This document shows positions 30,220 through 38,159 of a DNA stretch of 64,000 nt, in pieces (position 1 is the stretch's first letter; each line of letters begins with the position of its first letter). The stretch is from JAWXUE01 sp044432865 (GTDB taxonomy: Bacteria > Bacillota_I > Bacilli_A > Acholeplasmatales > Anaeroplasmataceae). The stretch is taken from the NCBI GenBank assembly GCA_044432865.1, contig JAWXUF010000003.1:8826-72825 (forward strand). The letters are read 5' to 3'. The notes under the pieces were generated by a model. The model was not told the DNA's origin. It did not search any database and saw nothing but the letters and a program-made list of their open reading frames with translations. The translations under genes were made by a program, and so were the position numbers.

Positions 30220-30897
30220 ATGAAAAAAATAATTATTCTTTGTGTAGGAATTAATTTAATAATATACTGTATTTTTGGATACTTTTTACTATTTAAACAA
30301 AATAATAATGAAGTTATTAATATGGTTAATTTAGAAAATTTATCAAAACAAGAGGTTATAGATAGTATAGAATATTATGAATTAGAATTTATATATTTAG
30401 AGTCAGAACAAGAAAAAGATATCGTTTTATATACAAGTCCTGCGAAAAATGAATTGACTCAAGTAGGTCAAAAAATTAAAGTTTATATATCTTCTGGTAT
30501 GATTAGTATGTATTATAAAAATTTAATTAATACATATTATGAGGATAATGTAGAATATTTTAATGAATTAGAATTATATGGAGTAAGTGTAATTGTTGAA
30601 AAACAATTAGATGATAACTACCCTGATGGAGTTATTGTTTATCAATCGTTAAATGATGTTGTAAGTAGTAGTGATACTTTTAAGATAATTGTTAATTACA
30701 ATAATCCGCTAATTTTAGTACCTAATTTGATAGGGAAAAATGAGAATGAAGTTTTATTATTATTTGAGAAATATGATATAGAAATACAATTTATATATAC
30801 AAAAAAAGATGGTTCAAAATTGGTTTTTGATCAATCAATTAGTCCAAATACATTGATAATTAGTGGGAGTGTATTATACGTATATATATCAATTTAA
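30220..30897 (+). CDS. Kinase-less PASTA-domain membrane protein
   Basis: A 225-residue protein with a short cytoplasmic start, one membrane span (residues 4-26), and three PASTA-like repeats (about 33-94, 95-162, 163-225). Each repeat shows the hydrophobic-turn-Val/Ile ending, for example KIKVYISSG and LYVYISI. It sits exactly where relatives carry prpC and the Ser/Thr kinase prkC between rlmN and rsgA. PASTA domains of PrkC bind muropeptides or lipid II. No kinase motif is present. It is probably the surviving extracellular half of PrkC, acting as a wall sensor or as a binding partner of division proteins. Confidence 0.75.
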   Translation: MKKIIILCVGINLIIYCIFGYFLLFKQNNNEVINMVNLENLSKQEVIDSIEYYELEFIYLESEQEKDIVLYTSPAKNELTQVGQKIKVYISSGMISMYYKNLINTYYEDNVEYFNELELYGVSVIVEKQLDDNYPDGVIVYQSLNDVVSSSDTFKIIVNYNNPLILVPNLIGKNENEVLLLFEKYDIEIQFIYTKKDGSKLVFDQSISPNTLIISGSVLYVYISI

Positions 30898-30910
30898 AAG
30901 GAGGACTTCG

Positions 30911-31855
30911 ATGTCTAAGGGGAGAATTATTAAAATAATTGGTGGTAAATTTACTGTTTTAGATGATACAACAAAAGAAAGATTTGTGTGTGATTGTGCT
31001 GGTAAATTAAGAGCTGTTAGTGTTGATAAAAATTCAAGTTTTAATAAGCAAATAACTAATAAGCAAAAGAAAGAAACTAAAGTAATAAAGTTAACACCTA
31101 AGGTTGGAGATTACTGTGATTATTCAGTAGATATTCATCCTATTATCAATGAAATTTTCCCAAGAGAAAATGAAATGGTTAGACCATTAATAAGCAATGT
31201 CGATCAAATATTGTTAATATTTGCTGCTAAAAAACCTGACTTTTCTTTCCTTTTATTAGATCAATTTTTAGTGTTATTAGAACAAGCGAATATCAAAGCT
31301 AAAATCATTATTTCGAAGATAGATTTACTTAAAAAAAGTGAATTAGAAGAGTTAGAAAATGGACTTAATTATTATAAAGAAATTGGTTATGATGTATACT
31401 TTGTTGATAGTATAAATAATGTTGGATTTGATGAAGTTAAGCATTTATTTAAAGATAAAGTTTCCGTACTATCTGGTCAAACAGGTGCTGGAAAATCAAC
31501 TTTTATAAACACATTAATACCTGGATTTAAGCTTCAAACTCAAGAAATATCTAATGCTTTAAATCGTGGTAAACATACAACAAGACATAGTGAATTATAT
31601 GATTTCTTAGGAGGTTTAGTTGGTGATACTCCAGGGTTTTCTAAACTTGATTTTTCATTAATAAACAAAGAAGAAATGAAAAACTATTTCATTGAATTCG
31701 AAAATTATTCATGTAAATATAGAGGTTGTTTACATGATAAAGAAGATGATTGTGCAATTAAAAAAGCGTGTAATGATGGGATTATTTTAAAAAGCAGATA
31801 TGAAAGTTATGTTAAATTTTTAACAGATATAAAAAACGTAAAGAAAGTATATTAA
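30911..31855 (+). CDS. rsgA: Ribosome small subunit GTPase RsgA
   Basis: RsgA is a circularly permuted GTPase that matures the 30S subunit. The 314-residue protein has an OB-fold (about 1-75), then G4 SKID (about 137), G1 GQTGAGKST (about 193-201) and G3 DTPGFS (about 240), followed by a zinc segment CKYRGCLHDKEDDC. The start at 30911 follows AAAGGAGG; the frame is open further upstream, but without a ribosome-binding site. It follows the PASTA gene by 13 bases and precedes rpe, as in Bacillus. Confidence 0.95.
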   Translation: MSKGRIIKIIGGKFTVLDDTTKERFVCDCAGKLRAVSVDKNSSFNKQITNKQKKETKVIKLTPKVGDYCDYSVDIHPIINEIFPRENEMVRPLISNVDQILLIFAAKKPDFSFLLLDQFLVLLEQANIKAKIIISKIDLLKKSELEELENGLNYYKEIGYDVYFVDSINNVGFDEVKHLFKDKVSVLSGQTGAGKSTFINTLIPGFKLQTQEISNALNRGKHTTRHSELYDFLGGLVGDTPGFSKLDFSLINKEEMKNYFIEFENYSCKYRGCLHDKEDDCAIKKACNDGIILKSRYESYVKFLTDIKNVKKVY

Positions 31856-31866
31856 TAGGTGATTAT

Positions 31867-32502
31867 ATGAAAGTAAGTCCTTCAATTTTATCATGTGATT
31901 TTTCAATATTAAAACAAGAAATTGATTCTATAGTAAATGATTCAGATTATTTACACATTGATGTTATGGATGGTCATTTTGTTCCTAATATCACATTTGG
32001 TCCTGGATTGATAAAAGATATAAGAAAGCATTATAATATTATTTTTGATGTGCACTTAATGATGAGTGAGCCTCATAAATATATTAAAGAGTTCTGTAAT
32101 GCTGGAAGTGATATAATTACTTTTCATTATGAATGTGAAAGTGAAATAAAACAAACAATTCAATTAATAAAAAATGAAAATAAAAAAGTTGGATTGTCAA
32201 TTAAACCAAATACTTGTGTTGAGAGTTTAATTCCGTTTTTACATGAACTAGATTTAGTTTTAGTAATGAGTGTTGAACCAGGATTTGGTGGACAAAAATT
32301 TGATCATACTTCTTTAAGTAAAATCGAATTTCTAAAAGATTATAAAATTAAAAATAAATTAAATTATGAGATCGAAGTAGATGGTGGAATAAACGATGAA
32401 ACAATTTCACTTGTAAAAAAATCAGGAGTAGATGTTGTAGTTGCTGGATCTTATATCTTTAATTCAAAAGATAGAACAAGCAAAATAAACTCTTTGAAAT
32501 AG
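31867..32502 (+). CDS. rpe: Ribulose-phosphate 3-epimerase
   Basis: Converts ribulose-5-phosphate to xylulose-5-phosphate. The 211-residue TIM barrel has SPSILSCDF (3-11), HIDVMDGHFVPNITFGP (about 34-50), MSVEPGFGGQ and the C-terminal EVDGGI. With rpiB at 302 this covers pentose-phosphate interconversion. In Bacillus thiN follows; here it is missing and spoVM comes next. Confidence 0.96.
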   Translation: MKVSPSILSCDFSILKQEIDSIVNDSDYLHIDVMDGHFVPNITFGPGLIKDIRKHYNIIFDVHLMMSEPHKYIKEFCNAGSDIITFHYECESEIKQTIQLIKNENKKVGLSIKPNTCVESLIPFLHELDLVLVMSVEPGFGGQKFDHTSLSKIEFLKDYKIKNKLNYEIEVDGGINDETISLVKKSGVDVVVAGSYIFNSKDRTSKINSLK

Positions 32503-32548
32503 TAATAAAAAAACACCACTAATAATATAATATATTAGAGGTGATGAA

Positions 32549-32641
32549 ATGAAGTTTTACATTTTGAAAATGCCGAGATTTTTATCTGTTATAATAATTA
32601 AAATTTCTTCCTTATTTAAGAGCAAAAAAAAACAAGCCTAA
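32549..32641 (+). CDS. spoVM: Spore morphogenetic peptide SpoVM
   Basis: A 30-residue amphipathic peptide starting MKFYILKMPRFLSVIIIKIS, closely resembling the B. subtilis start MKFYTIKLPKFLGG. SpoVM recognises the convex forespore membrane and anchors the coat ATPase SpoIVA. The key Pro9 and the basic/hydrophobic alternation are kept. GAGGTGAT (32538-32545) precedes the ATG. Position between rpe and rpmB is the Bacillus one (rpe-thiN-spoVM-rpmB) with thiN removed. The C-terminal KKKQA extension is encoded by the A-tract of the opposing rpmB terminator. Confidence 0.88.
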   Translation: MKFYILKMPRFLSVIIIKISSLFKSKKKQA

Positions 32642-32656
32642 TTAGCTTGTTTTTTA
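32622..32656. terminator. Bidirectional terminator between spoVM and rpmB
   Basis: AACAAGC (32631-32637) and GCTTGTT (32645-32651) flank a short loop. On the plus strand T residues follow (32650-32655); on the minus strand the nine-A run at 32622-32632 region becomes the U-tract. The hairpin contains the spoVM stop codon. Confidence 0.75.
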
Positions 32657-32839
32657 TTATGCTCTTTTTAATTTTTTTAAAGCTCTTGCAGATACCTTAA
32701 CTTTAATCACATTTCCGTTTTCATCTTGAATACGTGCAGTTTGTAAGTTTGCTTTCCAAGTACGACGATTTGCATTTAAAGCGTGACTTCTTGAATTTCC
32801 TGTAACCGTAGACTTTCCTGTTACGTAACATTTTGCCAT
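32657..32839 (-). CDS. rpmB: 50S ribosomal protein L28
   Basis: The 60-residue protein starts [20 protein letters not shown] and has the L28 pattern [10 protein letters not shown] and [13 protein letters not shown] strong AGGAGG lies upstream on the minus strand. Only the first Cys of the zinc-type L28 is present (Cys4), and the second pair is absent, so it is the C-minus form. Head-to-head with the fakA region, as in Bacillus. Confidence 0.97.
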   Translation of the reverse strand: MAKCYVTGKSTVTGNSRSHALNANRRTWKANLQTARIQDENGNVIKVKVSARALKKLKRA

Positions 32840-33234
32840 ATTGATAACCTCCTCTAAGCTATTTTAAAACACTTAATAGTGCGCTAATATTTATTATATA
32901 TTATTATTCATTTAAATGCAATAGTTATTATAATAATATGTAAAAAAATATGCAGTGTTAAGTATTCTTTACATTTTATAACATTTTTTTTAATAGAAAA
33001 GTGTCGAAAAAACGTAAAAAGTATTATTTTTAACGTATAAATGCCGTTTTCAAATAAAAAAATAATAAAAACATTGATTTTTAAAAAACGTTGTGATATA
33101 CTAAAGAAGTAAATTGTAAAATCTATATGAAATTTTAGAGAAATAATTTAAAAATAATTACATATATATTATTATAGTTTAAAAATAAGTTTAGTGAGCT
33201 GCAAGAAATCTTACTAACATTAGGAGGTAATACC
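32840..33234. promoter_or_regulatory. 395-base intergenic region with fakA promoter and leader
   Basis: A divergent gap between rpmB and the fakA-like gene. TTGATT (33074-33079), 17 bases and TATACT (33097-33102) form a strong sigma-A promoter toward the plus strand, giving a leader of about 125 bases. Near the end of that leader TAGTGAG (33192-33198) can pair with CTTACTA before AGGAGG. The asp23-like gene (yloU), which precedes this gene in Bacillus, is absent. The rest is AT-rich with no reading frame I can support. Confidence 0.6.
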
Positions 33235-34851
33235 ATGGAAGTTATTAACGTAAATGGATCGTTATTAAAAAAGATGGTAATAAATGGTGCAATTAATTTA
33301 AAGAATAATTATCAAGAAATAGATAGACTTAACGTGTTCCCCGTACCAGACGGTGACACTGGAACAAATATGCAAATGACTATGATGGCTGGAGTTAAAG
33401 AGATTTCTAATTTAGAAACTAACTCTGTGACTGAAGTAGCAAAAAAACTTTCTAGAGGATTACTAATGGGAGCTCGCGGAAATTCGGGAGTAATCTTATC
33501 ACAATACTTTAGAGGCCTTTTTATAGGAACTGAAAAAATTAAAGGTAGCGAAGCAACTGTAGCTGAATTCATCGACTGTTTAGTTTCAGGATATGAAGTT
33601 GCATATAAAGCAGTTATGGAACCTGTTGAGGGTACAATCTTAACTGTAGTACGCGAAGCTGCACAATTTGTTGAAAAAAACAAAGGTCAATATAAAACAA
33701 TTAACGAAGTTTTAGATGCATATGTAAAACAAGCTAATATTTCTTTAGAAAACACACCAAATTTATTACCAGTATTAAAAGAAGCAGGAGTTGTAGATAG
33801 TGGAGGAGCTGGATTCGTAAAAGTTATCGATGGTATGATAATGGCTATGAACGGTGAAATGCTAGAATACGATAATTCAAAAAACACAAATACAAATGAA
33901 GTTATGAGTTTAGATGGAGTAGACATTAAGTTTGGATACTGTACTGAGTTCATCTTACAATTAAAAAATGAGAATGATTTTTCAGAATCTGATTTAAAGG
34001 GTCCATTAAGCTTACTTGGTGACTCTTTAGTTGTAGTTCAAGATGAAGATTTAGTTAAAATTCATGTACATACGAATGAGCCAGGAAAAGCGTTAAATTT
34101 AGCTCAAAAATATGGTGAATTCAAGACTTTAAAAATCGAAAACATGCGTGAACAACACAGTAATTTAGTTGATATTGCCCCAAAACCTAAGAAAAAACAA
34201 GCAATTATTGCTGTTTGCTTCGGTGATGGAGTAAAAGAAACATTTTCAGGATTAGGTGTAGATTATATTATTGATGGTGGTCAAACTATGAATCCACCAA
34301 CAGAAGAATTCGTTAAAGCAGTTGAAGCTGTTAACGCTGAAAGTGTAATCATTATTCCGAATAATTCAAATGTAATATTATCAGCTGAACAAGCTGCTAA
34401 AATTTGTACGGATGTAGAAATTCACGTATTAAAAGCTAAAACTATCCCTCATGGGTATGCTTCTTTAATGGTTTTTGATCCAAGTGCTGAAGCAAAAGCT
34501 AATTTTAACGAAATGCAAGATGCTGTTAAAAATGTAAATTCAGGAGAAGTTACATTTGCTGTTAGAGACACTGAAATTAATAACATTAAAATTACATCTG
34601 GTGATTTTATTGGTATTGTAAATGGTCAAATTATTTCATCATTTGCTAAGCGTGTTGATACGTCAAAAGCAGTATTAGATGCTTCTATTAATGCAGATTC
34701 TCAAATCGCAACTATTTTTGCAGGAAAAGATTCATGTGAAGACGAATTAGAATTATTAGAAAAACATTGTTATGCATTAAATAAAGATATTGAAGTTGAG
34801 GTTATTGAAGGTAATCAAGACATTTATTCATATATTATAGCTGTAGAGTAG
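33235..34851 (+). CDS. fakA: Fatty acid kinase FakA (YloV-type DAK domain protein)
   Basis: FakA phosphorylates fatty acids held by FakB (DegV family), making acyl phosphates for PlsX. The 538-residue protein has the N-terminal DhaL-type nucleotide domain with FPVPDGDTGTNM (about 34-45), MGARGNSGVILSQ (about 78-90) and VVDSGGAGF (about 185-193), a central region, and the DegV-interacting C-terminal domain. TAGGAGG precedes the ATG. It lies upstream of recG and plsX, as in Bacillus. It ends at a hairpin. Confidence 0.9.
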   Translation: MEVINVNGSLLKKMVINGAINLKNNYQEIDRLNVFPVPDGDTGTNMQMTMMAGVKEISNLETNSVTEVAKKLSRGLLMGARGNSGVILSQYFRGLFIGTEKIKGSEATVAEFIDCLVSGYEVAYKAVMEPVEGTILTVVREAAQFVEKNKGQYKTINEVLDAYVKQANISLENTPNLLPVLKEAGVVDSGGAGFVKVIDGMIMAMNGEMLEYDNSKNTNTNEVMSLDGVDIKFGYCTEFILQLKNENDFSESDLKGPLSLLGDSLVVVQDEDLVKIHVHTNEPGKALNLAQKYGEFKTLKIENMREQHSNLVDIAPKPKKKQAIIAVCFGDGVKETFSGLGVDYIIDGGQTMNPPTEEFVKAVEAVNAESVIIIPNNSNVILSAEQAAKICTDVEIHVLKAKTIPHGYASLMVFDPSAEAKANFNEMQDAVKNVNSGEVTFAVRDTEINNIKITSGDFIGIVNGQIISSFAKRVDTSKAVLDASINADSQIATIFAGKDSCEDELELLEKHCYALNKDIEVEVIEGNQDIYSYIIAVE

Positions 34852-34885
34852 AAAAAATCAGAAAAATCTTCTGATTTTTTCTATT
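34851..34885 (+). terminator. fakA terminator-like hairpin
   Basis: A 12-bp stem (34851-34862 with 34870-34881) with the T tract partly inside the right arm. Confidence 0.6.
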
Positions 34886-34932
34886 TAAATTGAATTTATT
34901 ATATTTGTATTCGAAAGGGGGAGATTTTGATT

Positions 34933-36390
34933 ATGGATTTAAACATGATAAATGGACTAGGTCCGGATAAGCGTCAAACTATGTATAAAAATGACATACT
35001 TGATGTTGAAAAGTTAGTTAAAATTTTACCTTCTACGATAAATTTTTACGAACCTATAGATATAAATACAATTAAAGAGAGTGCTAAAGTTACTCTTGAG
35101 GTCGTAATTTTGAGTTACATTGAAACTCTAAATGATGATGAAAAACTTTGCTTTACTGTTAGTTGTGGTGGTAAAGAACTAAATGCAGTTATTAAAAATC
35201 ACCCTTCTATCAAAAAGAAGGTTAATCCAGGAAAAAAAATTAAAATATATGGTTTTTTTGACCTGGATAGTAAAGAAATTGATATCGAAACTATGTTTGA
35301 TATTAATGAAGATGTTTTTGAAAGTATTTACGAAGTTGGTGGTTTAGCATCAAGTTTGATTCAAAATTTCACTGAAAAAGGTCTTCAAATTCTTGGTACT
35401 GTTAGGAATGAAATTCCTACATATATTAAGGAAAAGTTAGGTGTAAAAACATATTTATCTATTTTAAATGATATTCATATGCCTAAATCACAAGAAATAT
35501 TTATGAAAGCAATAAAAAATTATACTTATGAAATTTTCTTTAATTTCTTTGTAAGTTATTATTATTATATTGTTAGTACATCTACTAAAAGAATTGAAGA
35601 AAATAAGTTGGATCCTGTTAAGGTTAATTCTGTTATAAATTCTTTTGATGATTTTGCTACAATAGAAAAAAAGAAAAATATAAACGAAATATTAAATGAA
35701 TTTAAAAAACCATTTTATACTAATATAGTATTAGAAAACTTTACTAATGAAGATAAAGTTTTTGCTACAATGGCACTAATTATTACAAAAGTTAGTATGA
35801 AAAAACAAGTTGTAATCATTGCTAAAGAAAATTTTGAGTTATATACTTCTTTAAAAGAAGAGTTATTAAAATATAATGTTAAAGTAGATATTATGGCTAG
35901 AAAAGGCCGAAATAAAGAGAATTTTTCACAATTTAATTCTGGTAAATATGATGTGTTAATAACACCTCCAGTAAATTTTGAAACTATATCAACACAAGAT
36001 GTTGGATTAGTTATTTGTGATGATGAACAATTGAATATTTTCAAAAGATATTCTTTAAATTGTAATAATACTGATTCATTATTCTTTACTAAAACAAAAT
36101 ATGGAAGAGGCATAAACAAACAAATTTTCAAAAATATTGATATTATAAATTTAGAAGTAGAAAATAAATCTTTAAAAGATGTTATGTTTGATAATTTACT
36201 AAATAATGAAAATTATAAAATTCTATATAATTTATTAGATGAAGAATGTGTTAATGAGCTAATTAATTCAAGTTCTATTGATGCGTATGATTTTATTGTG
36301 AATAAAAGATTCAAAGAAGATAAAAATAATTATGAATACTTTAAAAAATTAATTGATGATTTAGTTAATGTTGTACCTATAAAAAAATAA
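34933..36390 (+). CDS. RecG-derived protein lacking helicase motifs
   Basis: A 485-residue protein at the recG position, between fakA and plsX. The N-terminal part follows the RecG wedge domain: MINGLGPDKRQTM..NDILDVEKLVKILP, then an OB-like region and YLSILNDIHMPKSQEIF, aligning with RecG's Y..L..iH.P. The helicase part is decayed. No Walker A is present where GDVGSGKT should be (about residue 280), the DEQH box reads VICDDEQLN (360-368), and LFFTKTK stands for LFMTATP. The chain ends where lobe 2 would start (RecG is normally about 680). The frame is intact. It therefore cannot be an ordinary RecG ATPase; its role is unknown. Start ATG at 34933 after GGGGGAG; a TTG at 34927 is possible. Confidence 0.7.
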   Translation: MDLNMINGLGPDKRQTMYKNDILDVEKLVKILPSTINFYEPIDINTIKESAKVTLEVVILSYIETLNDDEKLCFTVSCGGKELNAVIKNHPSIKKKVNPGKKIKIYGFFDLDSKEIDIETMFDINEDVFESIYEVGGLASSLIQNFTEKGLQILGTVRNEIPTYIKEKLGVKTYLSILNDIHMPKSQEIFMKAIKNYTYEIFFNFFVSYYYYIVSTSTKRIEENKLDPVKVNSVINSFDDFATIEKKKNINEILNEFKKPFYTNIVLENFTNEDKVFATMALIITKVSMKKQVVIIAKENFELYTSLKEELLKYNVKVDIMARKGRNKENFSQFNSGKYDVLITPPVNFETISTQDVGLVICDDEQLNIFKRYSLNCNNTDSLFFTKTKYGRGINKQIFKNIDIINLEVENKSLKDVMFDNLLNNENYKILYNLLDEECVNELINSSSIDAYDFIVNKRFKEDKNNYEYFKKLIDDLVNVVPIKK

Positions 36391-36408
36391 TCTAGGAGGT
36401 ATTTTACT

Positions 36409-37416
36409 ATGATGAAAATTGCTGTTGATGCTATGGGTGGTGACTTTGGTTGTAAAACTACAGTTGAAGGTGCTATTCTTGCAGTAAAAAAATTTAAAGA
36501 TATTGAGATTGTTCTTTATGGTGATGAAGAACAAATTAAACCTCATTTAACAGATTCTACAAGGATTTCTGTAGTGCATACAGATTCTGCAGTTGATATG
36601 GGAGAAAAAGACCCTGTAAAACAAATTAGAAATAACCGTAAAAGTTCTTTAGTATTATCTATGAGAAGTGCTAAAGAAGGTGAGACAGATGCTGTTGTTA
36701 CAGCAGGACCTACTCAAGCTGTAATTGTTGGAGCGCATTTAATAATTAAAAGATTACCACAAATGTCTAGGGTTGCTTTATGTCCTATAATTCCTTCTTT
36801 TGATAAAAGAGGTAAGTTGATGTTGGATGTTGGTGCTAATGTTGAATTAAAACCAGAACATTTATTAGATTTAACTATCTTTGCTTCTGTTGCTGCAAAA
36901 GAATTTTTAAATGTTGAAAGTCCAAAAGTTGGATTATTAAATATTGGAACAGAACCAGGAAAAGGTAGAGAGTTCGAAAAAGAAGTTGCTAGACTATTAA
37001 CTGAAAGTCCAAGAATTAATTTCTATGGAAATGTTGAAACAAAAGAAATTATTACAAATGAATGTGACATTTTAGTTACTGATGGATTCACTGGAAATAT
37101 GGTTATGAAAACTATGGAAGGTGTAGCTAAAGGTATGGGTGAAATTCTTAAAGAAGAAATTGCATCGTCTACAAAAGGTAAAATCGGTTATTTATTCATG
37201 AAGAAAAATTTAAAAAATTACAAAAAACGTTTAGATGCTTCTGAAATTGGTGGAGCAATGATTATTGGTATTAATGTACCAGTTATTAAAGCTCATGGAA
37301 ATAGTGATGGATATGCATTCTTTAATGCAATTAGACAAGCGAGAAGTTTGGTTTCAAATGATATTATAAATAAGGTTACTGCATGTTTACCTGTAAGAGA
37401 AGAAATGCATGAATAA
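36409..37416 (+). CDS. plsX: Phosphate acyltransferase PlsX
   Basis: PlsX makes acyl-phosphate for the first step of phospholipid synthesis. The 335-residue protein starts MKIAVDAMGGDFG and has VVTAGPTQAV, DVGANVELKPEHL and DGFTGNMVMK motifs typical of the family. AGGAGG precedes the paired ATGs. fapR, fabD, fabG and acpP, which surround plsX in Bacillus, are absent here. The end overlaps rnc by eight bases. Confidence 0.95.
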   Translation: MMKIAVDAMGGDFGCKTTVEGAILAVKKFKDIEIVLYGDEEQIKPHLTDSTRISVVHTDSAVDMGEKDPVKQIRNNRKSSLVLSMRSAKEGETDAVVTAGPTQAVIVGAHLIIKRLPQMSRVALCPIIPSFDKRGKLMLDVGANVELKPEHLLDLTIFASVAAKEFLNVESPKVGLLNIGTEPGKGREFEKEVARLLTESPRINFYGNVETKEIITNECDILVTDGFTGNMVMKTMEGVAKGMGEILKEEIASSTKGKIGYLFMKKNLKNYKKRLDASEIGGAMIIGINVPVIKAHGNSDGYAFFNAIRQARSLVSNDIINKVTACLPVREEMHE

Positions 37417-38074
37417 TTATAATGATTTAGAAGAAGTTATTGGATATAAATTTAAAAATTTAGATCATATAAATTTAGCTTTTACCCATTCTAGCTATGC
37501 AAATGAACATTATACAAAAAGTAATGAAACAATGGAGTTTTTAGGGGATTCTGTACTTGATTTATGTATTGGACATTATTTATTTAAAAATGTCGATATC
37601 GACGAAGGTGAAATGACTAAGTTAAGAGCCTCATATGTTTGTGAGGAAGCTTTAGCGTTTTATGCTAATAAAATAAACTTATCTAAATATTTAAAATTAG
37701 GTAATGGTGAAGAATTACTTGGAGGAAGAACAAGACAAGCATTAATAGCAGATGCATTTGAAGCAATGTTAGGGGCTGTATTTCTTGATTCTTCATTTGA
37801 TGAGTGTGATAAGGTAGTTAATAAGGTTGTAATACCATATCTTCAGTTTATTGATATATTGGATTATAAATCTAAATTACAAGAATTGATGCAAGCCGAT
37901 AAACGTACTATTGTATATGATATTATTAATGACGAAGGACCTGCTCATAACAAAACATTCGAAGCCGAAGTTAAACTAGAAAACAATATTGTTTTAGGTA
38001 GAGGTAAAGGAAAAACTAAAAAAGAGGCTGAGCAACATGCTGCAAAAGCCGCTTTGAGTAAAATAGCAAAATAG
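37409..38074 (+). CDS. rnc: Ribonuclease III
   Basis: RNase III cleaves double-stranded RNA in rRNA and mRNA processing. The 221-residue protein has the signature NETMEFLGDSVLDL (about 38-51), the second acidic site ADAFEAMLGAVFLD (about 113-126), and a C-terminal dsRNA-binding domain ending KKEAEQHAAKAAL. The start lies inside plsX. The gene order plsX-rnc is the Bacillus order with four genes removed. smc does not follow. Confidence 0.96.
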   Translation: MNNYNDLEEVIGYKFKNLDHINLAFTHSSYANEHYTKSNETMEFLGDSVLDLCIGHYLFKNVDIDEGEMTKLRASYVCEEALAFYANKINLSKYLKLGNGEELLGGRTRQALIADAFEAMLGAVFLDSSFDECDKVVNKVVIPYLQFIDILDYKSKLQELMQADKRTIVYDIINDEGPAHNKTFEAEVKLENNIVLGRGKGKTKKEAEQHAAKAALSKIAK

Positions 38075-38098
38075 AACTTTTATAGTTCTATTTTTTTT
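38069..38098 (+). terminator. rnc terminator
   Basis: AAATAGAACT (38069-38078) and AGTTCTATTT (38084-38093) form a stem containing the rnc stop codon, followed by T residues to 38098. Confidence 0.8.
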
Positions 38099-38159
38099 AA
38101 TGCATAATTTGTAGAAGTATGTTAAAATTTAAATTGAAAAATATATTTGGAGGTATTGT

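Noticed and set aside
32622..32641. Nine-A run in spoVM as a possible sequencing frameshift
   Set aside because: The run is exactly three codons, the frame closes just after it, and the A-run is explained as the U-tract of the opposing terminator.
32880..33070. A small asp23/yloU remnant between rpmB and fakA
   Set aside because: No frame with similarity to Asp23 is visible on either strand; the stretch is AT-rich intergenic DNA.
34933..36390. RecG-like gene as a simple pseudogene
   Set aside because: The frame of 485 codons is uninterrupted and has a good ribosome-binding site; decay would have left stops in such AT-rich sequence.
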